Below, one piece after another: positions 14,915-23,400 of a DNA stretch of 29,170 nucleotides. The notes beneath the pieces were generated by a model, which searched no databases, had not been told where the DNA came from, and worked only from the letters and a program-made list of their open reading frames with translations. The stretch is from positions 1 through 29,170 of IMG/VR virus record IMGVR_UViG_3300036770_003071, one strand, 5' to 3'. The DNA is from a virus. The translations under genes were made by a program, and so were the position numbers. Position 1 is the first letter of the stretch. Each line of letters begins with the position of its first letter.

Positions 14915-15934
14915 ATGCGACCGACCTACCTTACCCTCGCCGCCGAACACTGCCCGCACGCCGTTACCCTCGCCGAGTCCGGCGCCTGTCGCGACGACGC
15001 GCCCTTCGCGGTCGGCATCGCCGCCCACGCCTTCCTCGAAGCGGGCCACCGCCGCGAGGACTGGCCCGCCCTCGCCGGGGCGCTGGTCGCTGTCGGCACC
15101 CCGCACGCGCCCGACCCGCATGGCCCGCTGGCGCCCGAGGCCGTGGCCGAAGGCATGCAGCTCGCAGGGCGCTGGCTCGACCGCCACCCGCTACCGGCGG
15201 CGGTCATCATCGAGCAGACCTACACCGACGGCGTGGTCGGCACCCGCGTCGATGTCGCGTGGTACGAGACGCCCGAGCTGCTGGTCATCCGCGACTACAA
15301 GACCGCCTGGACTGCTGACGCCTCGACCGTGCTACGCCTGCAGGCGCAAGTGCAGGTCATCGCCGCGCTCGCCGAGGACGATGAGCTGCGCGCCGTGCGC
15401 GTCGAGGTCGCCAACCTTCGCACGGGCCAGCTGCACGGCGAGACCATCGAGCGTGACGACCCCCGCGTGGCCGTCTGGCGCACCGTCCTACACGCTGCCT
15501 CTGATGCCCTGCAGGGCGAGCGCCGCGCCGCCCCTGGCGCCCGCTGCATCGGCTGTCGCTACGTCGTGGCCTGCCAGCCCGCCGCCGAGGCGCGCCGCGT
15601 GGGCGATGTCGTCACCCGCTGGGCTATCGCCAGCGCCGAGGCCAAGGCCTTGGAGGCCGAGGCCAAGGCAGCGTGCGCCGAGGGTCCGGTCGATGGCGTC
15701 GGCTGGTACCCGACCGCACAGCGCGAGCTGCGCGAGGATGCCGCCGAGCGTATCGCTGACGCCCTGCAGGGTCGGTCGCTGGGCGAGGTGCTGGGCGCGG
15801 CCAAGCTCGGGGTCACCGCCGCCGAGGCCATCGGGCGCCTGCTGTACCCCGCCCGCACCGAGGCCAAGGCCCGCGCCGCTTGGGTCGCCGAGCTGACGAC
15901 CGAGGCCATCGGGCGCCGGTTCGGGCGCGTCTAA
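14915..15934 (+). CDS. Cas4/RecB-type PD-(D/E)XK exonuclease with probable Fe-S cluster
   Basis: The 339-aa protein shows the RecB/Cas4 nuclease pattern: AAHAFLEAG with H38 (motif I), RVDVAW with D113, then VIRDYKT with D127 and K129 (the D-X-K core). A Q-rich helix RLQAQVQVIAAL follows (141-152). Cys13 or Cys25 together with CIGCRYVVAC (C211, C214, C220) would bind a 4Fe-4S cluster, as in Cas4 and AddB. It would degrade one DNA strand to give ssDNA for the RecT-like annealase. GAGGACCACC precedes the ATG. The C-terminal 100 residues are helical and unassigned. Confidence 0.85.
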   Translation: MRPTYLTLAAEHCPHAVTLAESGACRDDAPFAVGIAAHAFLEAGHRREDWPALAGALVAVGTPHAPDPHGPLAPEAVAEGMQLAGRWLDRHPLPAAVIIEQTYTDGVVGTRVDVAWYETPELLVIRDYKTAWTADASTVLRLQAQVQVIAALAEDDELRAVRVEVANLRTGQLHGETIERDDPRVAVWRTVLHAASDALQGERRAAPGARCIGCRYVVACQPAAEARRVGDVVTRWAIASAEAKALEAEAKAACAEGPVDGVGWYPTAQRELREDAAERIADALQGRSLGEVLGAAKLGVTAAEAIGRLLYPARTEAKARAAWVAELTTEAIGRRFGRV

Positions 15935-16004
15935 AATACTTGCACCATGCCCTTGCGACCCTAGGGGCGCGAGTGTATAACTACAGCACAAGGAGCGACC
16001 GACC
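15931..16004 (+). promoter_or_regulatory. Early promoter cassette P5
   Basis: The module has TAAAATAC, TTGCACCATGCCC, -35 TTGCGA (15953-15958), 17 bp, -10 TATAAC (15976-15981) and CACAAGGAGCGACCGACC before ATG 16005. The spacer carries the palindrome CCCTAGGG (15959-15966). It overlaps the nuclease stop. Confidence 0.84.
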
Positions 16005-16178
16005 ATGCAACCCTACGAGCCGAGCGCCATCGAGCGCATCCTGTTTCGCCAGCCCGACGGCACCACCGCCGACCTGCTGGCGCACATCGCAGTTACCCTC
16101 ATCGTTCTGGCGCCCCTCATCGGGTTCGCTTGGTCGGCGTCCGGCTGGCTCGACGAGCTGCGCGGGGGTGGCAAGTGA
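16005..16178 (+). CDS. Small membrane protein (57 aa)
   Basis: It is driven by P5. ATG 16005 starts MQPYEPSAIERILFRQPDGT. One strong transmembrane helix follows (about residues 24-43, LLAHIAVTLIVLAPLIGFAW) and a short polar tail. By charge the N-terminus may stay in the cytoplasm. A lone early membrane protein could act on the host envelope, for example in superinfection exclusion, but this is inference. The stop overlaps the next gene's GTG start (GTGA). Confidence 0.72.
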   Translation: MQPYEPSAIERILFRQPDGTTADLLAHIAVTLIVLAPLIGFAWSASGWLDELRGGGK

Positions 16179-16741
16179 GCTTGACCGTTACCCTCGCCGA
16201 GCTGCGCGCCATCGAGGCGCCCGACCTCGACCTGCTCGTCAACGCCCTCGGCGGCGAGCGTACCGAGGACGAGGCTATCACCATCGCCGAGGCAGTCGGC
16301 GCCATGCGGTCGGTCACCATGACCACTTGGCTGCTCGCCGCATGCTGGGACCGTGGCGGGCAGGAACTCGCCGAGCGCCTGCTGCGCTGCACCGCCGACA
16401 GGGCGCAGACCTACGCCGACACCGCCATGGCAACCGCCGACGCTGCGACCAAGATGGCCAGCACCTGTGACTGCCCGACGGCACGGCGCTATGCTGGCTT
16501 TGCCTGCTCGCTCTCGGGCGATGCGCAGTACGCGTACTCGCGCTGCGTGGCAGCGGTGCGCGCCTACTTTGCCGCGCCGAGTTGGGCCGCGTTCATCGAG
16601 CAGATGGCGCTGGTCGACAGCCTGACCGTCGAGACCTCCGAATACGCCAGCCGCGCAGCGAGCCACGCCGCCAGCGCCATCGAGGCAGCGACCAAGCCCG
16701 CAGGCGACCGCGAGCAGGTGTGCGCGCTGGTGACCCCATGA
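16175..16741 (+). CDS. Hypothetical Ala-rich helical protein (188 aa)
   Basis: GTG 16175 overlaps the stop of the 57-aa gene and follows GGGGGTGGCAA. The product is mostly helical with many Ala, Tyr and Cys (DRAQTYADTAMATADAATK, then CSLSGDAQYAYSRCVAAVRA). Its repeated aromatic/Ala helices resemble in style the 102-aa protein after P1. I recognise no enzyme motif. Its stop overlaps the next ATG (ATGA). Confidence 0.72.
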   Translation: MSLTVTLAELRAIEAPDLDLLVNALGGERTEDEAITIAEAVGAMRSVTMTTWLLAACWDRGGQELAERLLRCTADRAQTYADTAMATADAATKMASTCDCPTARRYAGFACSLSGDAQYAYSRCVAAVRAYFAAPSWAAFIEQMALVDSLTVETSEYASRAASHAASAIEAATKPAGDREQVCALVTP

Positions 16742-17082
16742 CCGCCAAGCCCACCGCCCTCGACATCCTGCGCGCCGCCCCCGAGGGTGACGGCTACTCG
16801 ATGGAGGACATCATGTGGCTGACCGGCTGGGACGCCAGCTTCACAACCTCCGAGCTGCAGCGCCTCGGCAAGCGCGGCAGCGCCGTCGAGCGCGACGGGG
16901 TGTGGTACGCCACGCAGGCCAAGGGACGGCGCCCGCTGCCCGCCTCGGCCAAGGGCCTGCCCCACCCACCCGATACCGCCATCACCATCGAGGACGAGGT
17001 CGCCGAGGCCGAGCAGGCCATAGCCCTCTGGTCCGCCCATCTGCGCGCCCTGCGCGCCTACCAAAGGAGCCGCCATGCCTAA
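16738..17082 (+). CDS. Possible winged-helix protein (114 aa)
   Basis: ATG 16738 is coupled to the previous stop. Residues 6-50 read like a small winged helix: LDILRAAPEGDGYSMEDIMW, then TTSELQRLGKRGSAVERDG, then VWYA as the wing strand. A linker and a C-terminal helix follow (EDEVAEAEQAIALWSAHLRA). It may bind DNA and could be a regulator of the cassette promoters, but there is no direct evidence. The fold call is by eye only. Confidence 0.6.
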   Translation: MTAKPTALDILRAAPEGDGYSMEDIMWLTGWDASFTTSELQRLGKRGSAVERDGVWYATQAKGRRPLPASAKGLPHPPDTAITIEDEVAEAEQAIALWSAHLRALRAYQRSRHA

Positions 17083-17533
17083 CTTCTACATCCGAGACGG
17101 AGCATGCATCGGGCCAGCCGTCCGCAAGCAGCCGCTGCCCGAGGGCGCCGAGCTGCGATACTTCCGCCGCCAGCTCCAGCCAGGGGAGCGCGTGCGACTG
17201 CGAGACCAACGCGACCCCACGTGGCTACCCCGTGGCCAGGTGTACATGACCCGCGCCGACTACGATGCCATCCACGCCGCCGCCAACGGGCGAGGCGTCG
17301 AGGCGTGGCTGGCGTGGGCCGTGGCTGACGCTGCCGAGCGCCGCCGCTGCCCCGAGCCGGCGCCCAGCCCGACGGGCGATGTGGTGCGCTACGTGCGCCT
17401 GCTGGCCAGCGAGACCACCGTGCGCTGGCTGGCTGGTGTCTCTGACGGCCTCGGAGTGTCGCAGGCGTCAGTGGCTAGGGGTATCGCCCGCGATGCGCTC
17501 CAGCGCCGCTACAGCGCGTTCTGCGACGGGTAG
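17075..17533 (+). CDS. Last early gene, possible ribbon-helix-helix protein (152 aa)
   Basis: ATG 17075 follows CCAAAGGAGCCGCC. The N-terminal half (MPNFYIRDGACIGPAVRKQP, then ELRYFRRQLQPGERVRLRD) looks beta-rich. The C-terminal part fits a CopG/Arc-like unit: a strand VVRYVRLLA, helix TTVRWLAGVSDGLG and helix SQASVARGIARDALQ (about 108-145). It may be a DNA-binding regulator. Its last 66 bp overlap the end of the opposite-strand holin-like gene. Confidence 0.65.
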   Translation: MPNFYIRDGACIGPAVRKQPLPEGAELRYFRRQLQPGERVRLRDQRDPTWLPRGQVYMTRADYDAIHAAANGRGVEAWLAWAVADAAERRRCPEPAPSPTGDVVRYVRLLASETTVRWLAGVSDGLGVSQASVARGIARDALQRRYSAFCDG

Positions 17534-17824
17534 CGCCCGCTCGGCGATGCCAAGGGCCTTCTCCAACATCGCGACCGCACGGGCGAACCCGTCGCGCACC
17601 AGCCAGCCGAGGGTGACGACCGCCGCCGAGATAGGGCCATCGCCGAGCGCCCAGACCGTCATCTGGTCGGGCGCCGCAACCGCACCAGCATCCTGCGCCA
17701 GCGCCACGCCCCCAAGGCCGACAGCAGCCACCCCACAGGCGAAGGCAAGGCCGCTCCCGATGGTGCTACGGAAGGCCGAGCAGATGAGCGCGAGGCAGAC
17801 GAACACGGCAGCATAGAACAGCAT
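17468..17824 (-). CDS. Holin-like membrane protein
   Basis: The 118-aa product has two strong transmembrane helices (about 2-18 and 23-43), a possible third (64-76) and a C-terminal amphipathic helix rich in Ala, Glu and Arg (79-112). This size and layout, next to the M15 peptidase gene, fit a holin that opens the inner membrane for the endolysin. No conserved holin motif proves it. ATG 17824 follows GGGGGCTGTG; a TTG four codons upstream is possible. It is the last late gene and overlaps the last early gene tail to tail. Confidence 0.6.
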   Translation of the reverse strand: MLFYAAVFVCLALICSAFRSTIGSGLAFACGVAAVGLGGVALAQDAGAVAAPDQMTVWALGDGPISAAVVTLGWLVRDGFARAVAMLEKALGIAERALPVAERAVAALERIAGDTPSH

Positions 17825-17857
17825 CACAGCCCCCAAAGATGCGCCGAGACTAGCACG

Positions 17858-18289
17858 TCAGACGGCAGGCTTCCACGCGTGGTAAGCCTTACCGTCAAAG
17901 CGCAGGGTCTCGCCGCGTTGTCGCCCGATGGAGTACGACACATGCACCCAAGTCGGCTCCCAGATGAGCTGGTCGAAGGGCAGGCGCTCAGCAGCGATAA
18001 ACGTGGCCAGCTGCTGCGGGGTCATGCCCTCGACCCGGATGTCGGCCGCCTCGCCCACCATGTGCTGCGACGTGGTCGAGCCGCCGATGGCCTTGTTGAC
18101 CGCCGCCGAACGGAACCCCGAGTTGATGCGCACCGGCTTGCCGAGTGCCTGCCGCAAGGGGTCGAGGACCGCAGCGCACAGCGCCACCAGCCGAGCCTGC
18201 GCATCCGGCGGCGGGGTGTTGTCGAGTGGCTGCTGTGTAGTCGTCATCTCGGCCCAGCTGAAGCTGCGCCCCGGTCGGTCGAGTATCAT
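17858..18289 (-). CDS. M15-family peptidase, probable endolysin
   Basis: The 143-aa protein has the M15 zinc peptidase pattern: SGFRS (57-61), then GGSTTSQHMVGEAADI with H76 and D83, and WVHVSY with H116. These residues hold the zinc ion; a nearby E111 may assist catalysis. M15 enzymes cut peptide cross-links or stem peptides of cell wall peptidoglycan. Beside the holin-like gene it is the likely lysis enzyme. ATG 18289 overlaps the previous stop (ATGA) and follows GAGGAGACTGACGCC. No signal peptide or wall-binding domain is seen, so release through a holin is expected. Confidence 0.88.
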   Translation of the reverse strand: MILDRPGRSFSWAEMTTTQQPLDNTPPPDAQARLVALCAAVLDPLRQALGKPVRINSGFRSAAVNKAIGGSTTSQHMVGEAADIRVEGMTPQQLATFIAAERLPFDQLIWEPTWVHVSYSIGRQRGETLRFDGKAYHAWKPAV

Positions 18290-18609
18290 GGCGTCAGTCT
18301 CCTCTGTTTGCGTCGTTGCCTGCGCCGCTCGGCCAGCTCGGCGCAGTCGTCGTGCGCCAGCCGCACCAGCTCGACCACGGCCTCGGCGAGCAGGTGCGCC
18401 TGCCCCTCGTCGATGCCAGGCACCTCGTCGAGCGCGTCGTGCGCCAGCCGGTAGACGGCGACCTCGGTGGCGCTGGTCCAACCGTGGCGCGCCTCGCGCA
18501 CCAGCGGCGGCACGTCCTCGACCAGCTCGCCCACTAGGTCGGCCAGCCAGTCCAGCGGCGAAGGCAGCGCAGCCCGCAGCGCCCAGCGCAGCACCGACGC
18601 GGGCGTCAT
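18286..18609 (-). CDS. Hypothetical protein before the lysis genes (107 aa)
   Basis: The product is helical, with an N-terminal amphipathic stretch (VLRWALRAALPSPLDWLADL) and a strongly basic end (ERRRQRRKQRRLTP). It has 4-bp overlaps with both neighbours (ATGA), so it is part of one coupled chain from tail genes to lysis. No family is recognised. Position suggests a tail or lysis accessory. Confidence 0.68.
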   Translation of the reverse strand: MTPASVLRWALRAALPSPLDWLADLVGELVEDVPPLVREARHGWTSATEVAVYRLAHDALDEVPGIDEGQAHLLAEAVVELVRLAHDDCAELAERRRQRRKQRRLTP

Positions 18610-18827
18610 GCCTCAGCCCCGACACCGGCGGCGGCGAACTCTGCGACGGCCCAGCGCAGCCGGTGCATCAGGGCGGGGCGCATGGCGACGGCCATGCCAT
18701 CCAGCTCGGCGGCGTGGTCGAGCAGGCCCAGCTCCACCGCGTCAGCAGCGGCCTCGACCATGCAGCGGTAGGCAGCGAGCGCACCCACGATGGTCTCATC
18801 GGGCGGGGTGTCGAGGGTCAGGTGCAT
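18606..18827 (-). CDS. Hypothetical small protein (73 aa)
   Basis: The product (MHLTLDTPPDETIVGALAAY, then helical Ala-rich to EFAAAGVGAEA) is acidic and mostly helical. ATG 18827 lies 6 bases after AAGGG, which is ideal. An upstream ATG at 18833 overlaps the tail gene stop (ATGA) but would leave no spacing. Function is unknown. Confidence 0.65.
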   Translation of the reverse strand: MHLTLDTPPDETIVGALAAYRCMVEAAADAVELGLLDHAAELDGMAVAMRPALMHRLRWAVAEFAAAGVGAEA

Positions 18828-18829
18828 GG

Positions 18830-20428
18830 TCATCCCTTGGAGCGCAGCGCGTCGTCGCGCAGGTAGACGGTAACACGCATCGCCTGCCCGTCGTATTCGA
18901 CCTCGCCGATGGTGGCGGGCGCGTCGATGATGCCGAGGCGCGTGCAGGTGTAGGTCACGACCTGTCCGGGCAGCAGCTCCTGCGCAGCGCCGGGGCCGTA
19001 GATGTCGGGGTCGGCCATGTGTGGGATAGCGCGGGGTGGCGCGGCCTGCATGGCCAGTCGCATCCGTGCCGCCGCCGTGGCCGTGGCCTCGTCCCATGTG
19101 CAGGTCGATTCGATGACCTCTTGCGACGCGCCGACCGAGGCCGCCAGCCCGTAGGGCGAGTCGGCGGCGCTCAGGGTCACCGACCGCGTGCAGGCACCAG
19201 CCCGCGCCCCGTAGGCGTAGCGCACCGTCACCGATGCAGTCGGGGCGGCGGCGAGGTAGCGCACCAGCCCAGCCTGAGCGAACCCCGGCCCCTCGACCAG
19301 ACCCCGAGCCGGTGGGATGTCGAGGCCGTCGGCCCAAGGGTACGGCACCGGCGCCAACCCGAACGGCCCAGCGACCACGCCGATGGGGAGCATCGGCAGG
19401 ACCACCGACTGCAGGTAGGCGGTCGGCGAGGTGAACGAGTCGATGTACCCCGACAGCTGGTATCGGTTCAGCCAGGAGCGCAGCGCGTGCCACGCTGGCA
19501 AGTCTATCTGCAGGGTGGACTGCTGGAGCAGGAACAGGCACAGGTCGCCAGCGCCGCCGGGCAAGGCCGCGCCGTCGGTCCACTCGACAAAGTACTCGCC
19601 CTCCTCGAAGCCAACGATGGTCGACCCGCCGCCAGAAGCAGGCACCTCGACGTAGGAGTACCCCTGCCCGAGGTCGTCAACGTCATAATAAACGGTCTTT
19701 GTCTCGGTGATGAACTCGGTTTTGCTGTTGCCGTCCTGCCCGTATAGCGTGACGGTCGCCGCCTCGACGGGGTGCCGAGCAATGAGGACGCGCCGGGGGT
19801 TGCTGGCGAGGTCGACGATGTACGCTGGCGTGGCTGGTGTGGCTGCGCCCGAGTTGCCCGGCGTGCCGTACACCAGCGGCCCGACCTTGCCGACGGCTCG
19901 GGTGGCGGGGTCGCTGAAGGCCGTTAGCAGGGTCTGCCACGGGATGCCGACGATCTGTTTCATCAGCACGCGAGGCCGCGCCACCGTCCCAACCGACTGG
20001 ATGTAGTCGTTCCATTCCTTGTTCGGCAGATTAGCCTCTGAGATACGCCAGATGGTAGCCCACGCCTCAAGGTACTCGGGCGGGTACTCGGTCGTCAGGA
20101 ACTCGGCAGGTATGACCCCACGGTCCTCGTCGGCACCCTGCGAGATGGTGACCTGAAGGATGGTCTCGTCGTACTGCACGTCGCGCCACGGCCCAGCGAT
20201 GGCCAGCCGCCCGTTGAGGTACAGCGCACCGACCCCAGCGAAGGGCGTAACGCGCTGCGCCATGGCGGCGGGGTCGAGGTCCAGCGGGGCGAAGGCGATG
20301 CTGGCGCTGCGCTCCTGCCGCGTCAGGGTGCCGAATAGCGCCTGCGACTCGGTGATGGTGGCAGCGACCGACTCGACCGCGCCCGACGCGCCGCCCCAGC
20401 TCCAGACGAACAGCCAGCCGCCAGCCAT
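18830..20428 (-). CDS. Tail hub/baseplate-like protein
   Basis: The 532-aa protein follows the tape measure and the 1028-aa tail protein, where phages code tail-tip parts. Its beta-rich N-terminal half (LFGTLTRQERSASIAFAPLD, then GRLAIAGPWRDVQYDE) and its C-terminal half (QELLPGQVVTYTCTRLGIID, then ATIGEVEYDGQAMRVTVYL) resemble siphovirus hub/tail-tip proteins that carry gp27-like barrels; I cannot confirm this by eye. TAATG joins it to the upstream gene, behind GAGGAGGTCTA. It probably takes part in cell attachment or DNA passage. Confidence 0.6.
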   Translation of the reverse strand: MAGGWLFVWSWGGASGAVESVAATITESQALFGTLTRQERSASIAFAPLDLDPAAMAQRVTPFAGVGALYLNGRLAIAGPWRDVQYDETILQVTISQGADEDRGVIPAEFLTTEYPPEYLEAWATIWRISEANLPNKEWNDYIQSVGTVARPRVLMKQIVGIPWQTLLTAFSDPATRAVGKVGPLVYGTPGNSGAATPATPAYIVDLASNPRRVLIARHPVEAATVTLYGQDGNSKTEFITETKTVYYDVDDLGQGYSYVEVPASGGGSTIVGFEEGEYFVEWTDGAALPGGAGDLCLFLLQQSTLQIDLPAWHALRSWLNRYQLSGYIDSFTSPTAYLQSVVLPMLPIGVVAGPFGLAPVPYPWADGLDIPPARGLVEGPGFAQAGLVRYLAAAPTASVTVRYAYGARAGACTRSVTLSAADSPYGLAASVGASQEVIESTCTWDEATATAAARMRLAMQAAPPRAIPHMADPDIYGPGAAQELLPGQVVTYTCTRLGIIDAPATIGEVEYDGQAMRVTVYLRDDALRSKG

Positions 20429-23400
20429 TAGACCTCCTCCTCAAACGACAGCACCGGCACGCGGTAGCCGTCGCCGACGCCGAACTGCCCGATGCCTAGT
20501 TGCTCGCGCCGGAAGGCGTTCGTCAACCGACCGTACAACCATTCGCTGGCGCCGCCCGTGGTGTACGCCACCCAGCCAGCCGAGGCCCGAGGCAGCGACG
20601 GCAGCAGCACGCAGGGCGACCGCCCGATGTGCCGCACGATGCCCTCCAGCGACAGCGGCGCTGCGTACCTGTCCGCTGCCGGGGTGGTGCCGCCGGTGGT
20701 AACGACCACATAGTCGGGCGAGCTGGTTGCCGAGCGCAGTTGCGACACGTCGAGGTGCGAGTCAACCACGGCCACCTCCACTCGGCGGCGGGTAGGCTCG
20801 CGCTGGGTCAGGTAGCGAGACCCATCGGGAGCAGTCTGGATGACATCGCCGGGCACGACCTCGACTGAGGTGCCCCGGTCCCAGTTGCGGCCCATGACCT
20901 CGACCCGCCCCGCGACCACCTGCCCGATGCCCCGGTAGTCGTCGGCATGGATGGGGTCGGTGCCCCGCAGGACCAGCTGCAGCGACTCGGTTGGCGCGCC
21001 ACCGTAGCGCACCAGCAGGGCCTTCGGCGGCCACAGCTTGACGGCCTGCGCCGCCGCTGGGGCGTCTGACTCCAAGTACACGACCGCCCGCCGCTCGGCC
21101 TGCGAGCTGCCGTAGGTCAGCGACCCCGAGGTGTTGCCTACGATGCGCAGCACATCGCCAGAGGTCACGAACTCAGCGAAGCCGCCGACCAGCTCGTCCT
21201 CGCGCAGCCATGGCCCGAGGGTGCGCGTGCCCGTCGACAGCGCCTGCAGGGCGTCGCCTTGCGTGGCCGACACCGACCAAGGGATGCGCAAGTCGAGCGT
21301 GGCGAGGGTGGTGCCTGCGTCCTTGACCACGACCGTCGGCACCGAGTCCAGCCCGAGCAGGGCGACCGCGAACAGCTCGGACCCACGCGCCTGCGGGTTG
21401 CCCGAGTTGAGCGAGAACTGCAGGATCTGGTCTGCGGGCGCCGTGCCCGACCGCCAGCCGCGCCGAGGCGAGGGCTGCACGCTCGGCAACAGGTTGCGCT
21501 TGACGAACTGCCCGCCGCTGCGCATGGTCCAGGTCTCGCCGTTGCGTGCCCCCGTGCCGCCGCGTGGCGAGACTGACAGCCCGCCCGCCATGTAGGTCGA
21601 GACCCCGCCGCCGAGAGGGATGCCCCGCAGGTCGGTGCCGTCGCTGGCGTTGCCGTCGGCCAGCGGGTGGACAAAGCCAACCCACCACCACAAGTCAGCC
21701 CGCAGCCAGCGCACGGTGGTCGAGGCACCAGCCGACAGCCGCGCCCCGTCGTTGGCCAGCACGCCAGCGCCCGTGGCTGTGGTGCCGAGCAGGGTCCACT
21801 CGCGAGGTACGGTGGCGGTGTTGTAGCGCCACCACACCGACACGTCGTTGCCCGCCGAGTCGAGGACCGCCAGCACGTCGAGGTACCCGCCGCTGTGGTT
21901 GTCGGTGTTGGTGCCGTCGCTGATGGTGGAGCTGGTGACGGTGATGGTGCCGGTGTCGTTGTTGCCTTCCAGCACGATGGTAGCCGTACCGCTGACGACC
22001 TCCAGCGTGACCTGCAGGACCAGCGACCGCTCGGCAGTACCGCCCAGCGAGTACGTGTGCGTCACCGCCTCGCCAGCCCCTGCCGCGTCAGACTCGCCCG
22101 CCGACCTCGACAGCGAGGTACCAGGGGTGCCGGTCGCTGCGCGGGTCCACCCGTAGTTGGCCAGCGAGTCGATGGGGTGCCAGACCGTGCCGAGCGCATC
22201 GCCCACGACTTGCGCCCCGTAGGCCAGCGGCAGGCTCGGAGTGACGTAGGACGCGCCGCCGTAGGTCGCCTCCATCAGCATCCCGATGGTGGCGGTGGTG
22301 CCGTCCCAGCCTTGATGCAGCACCACGATGGTGCCGCCGACCAAGCGCATCACCGGCTGGTTGGGCCGGATGTCGCCAGACCCGGCGAACATCAGGTTGG
22401 CGGTGTTACCCCACGTCGACAGGTCGAGGCTCTGCTCTGACTGCAGGCCGGTGCCCGAGTCGTAGCACGCGAGGTAGCCCCCGCCGGGGCGCAGGCACAG
22501 CGACCCGCCGCCGGTGTAGGCCGCTGCCGTGGTGCTGGCGTCGAGGGTGGTGGCCAGCCCCTCGTAGACGCTCTGAGTGCCCGTTGTGGCGCGCCGGATG
22601 ACGAACGTAGGTGTACCCCCTACCGCCTCGGCTGCGAGCACGTAAAGGCCCGTTGCGGTCGCGATAGCATCCCACACCACGGTCGGCGCCGCCTGCGTGG
22701 CGATGCTGTCGAAGGTGTACCCGCCGTCGGTGCTGTACAGCTCGGTGACGGCCCTCGCTGTCGTGGTGCCCGTCGTGCCGAACAGGCGCACCGTGCCGCC
22801 GAGGACCGCGCCGCGCAGCTGGTTGTACCGCGTGGCCGAGGCGCCGCCGTCGATGTACCGCCCCTGCGCGTCCCACGTTGCGCCGCCGTCCTCGGAGCGC
22901 CACAACGACAGCGAGTAGGTCGAGCCGCCCGAGCCGTCGGGCGCTTGCTGGTGGGCGTACAGATGCACCGCCCCGTCGGGCGCCACCAGCAGGCAGCAGG
23001 CATGCGTGCCAGCCACCGACACCGGGTTGATGGTCGCGACATCGGTGCCAGCGTCGTAGATGCCGTCAGCGTCGCGCTGGTACACGCGAAGCACGATGGT
23101 GCTGCTCACCTGCACCGTCGCCGCCACCAGCGCCGTCGAGCCGGGCAGCGGCAGGATGTCGTAGGTCTCCAGCGTGTCGGTGTCGACGGTCTGATACCCC
23201 GTGCGCCAAGTCGGGGCGTCGGCCCCGAACCAGCCGCCGTACCCTGAGCCGGTGTCGAGGCGGGCCAGCAGCGAGGGCGGTGCGCCAGCGTCCTGCACTT
23301 TCATCTGCAGGCGCAACGGCGCGAGCGGGGTGCCCGACACCTCGGGGTAGAACCGGCTCGCGAAGGTGCCCGAGTAGACAGCGGCCCCTGGCTGTGGGTC

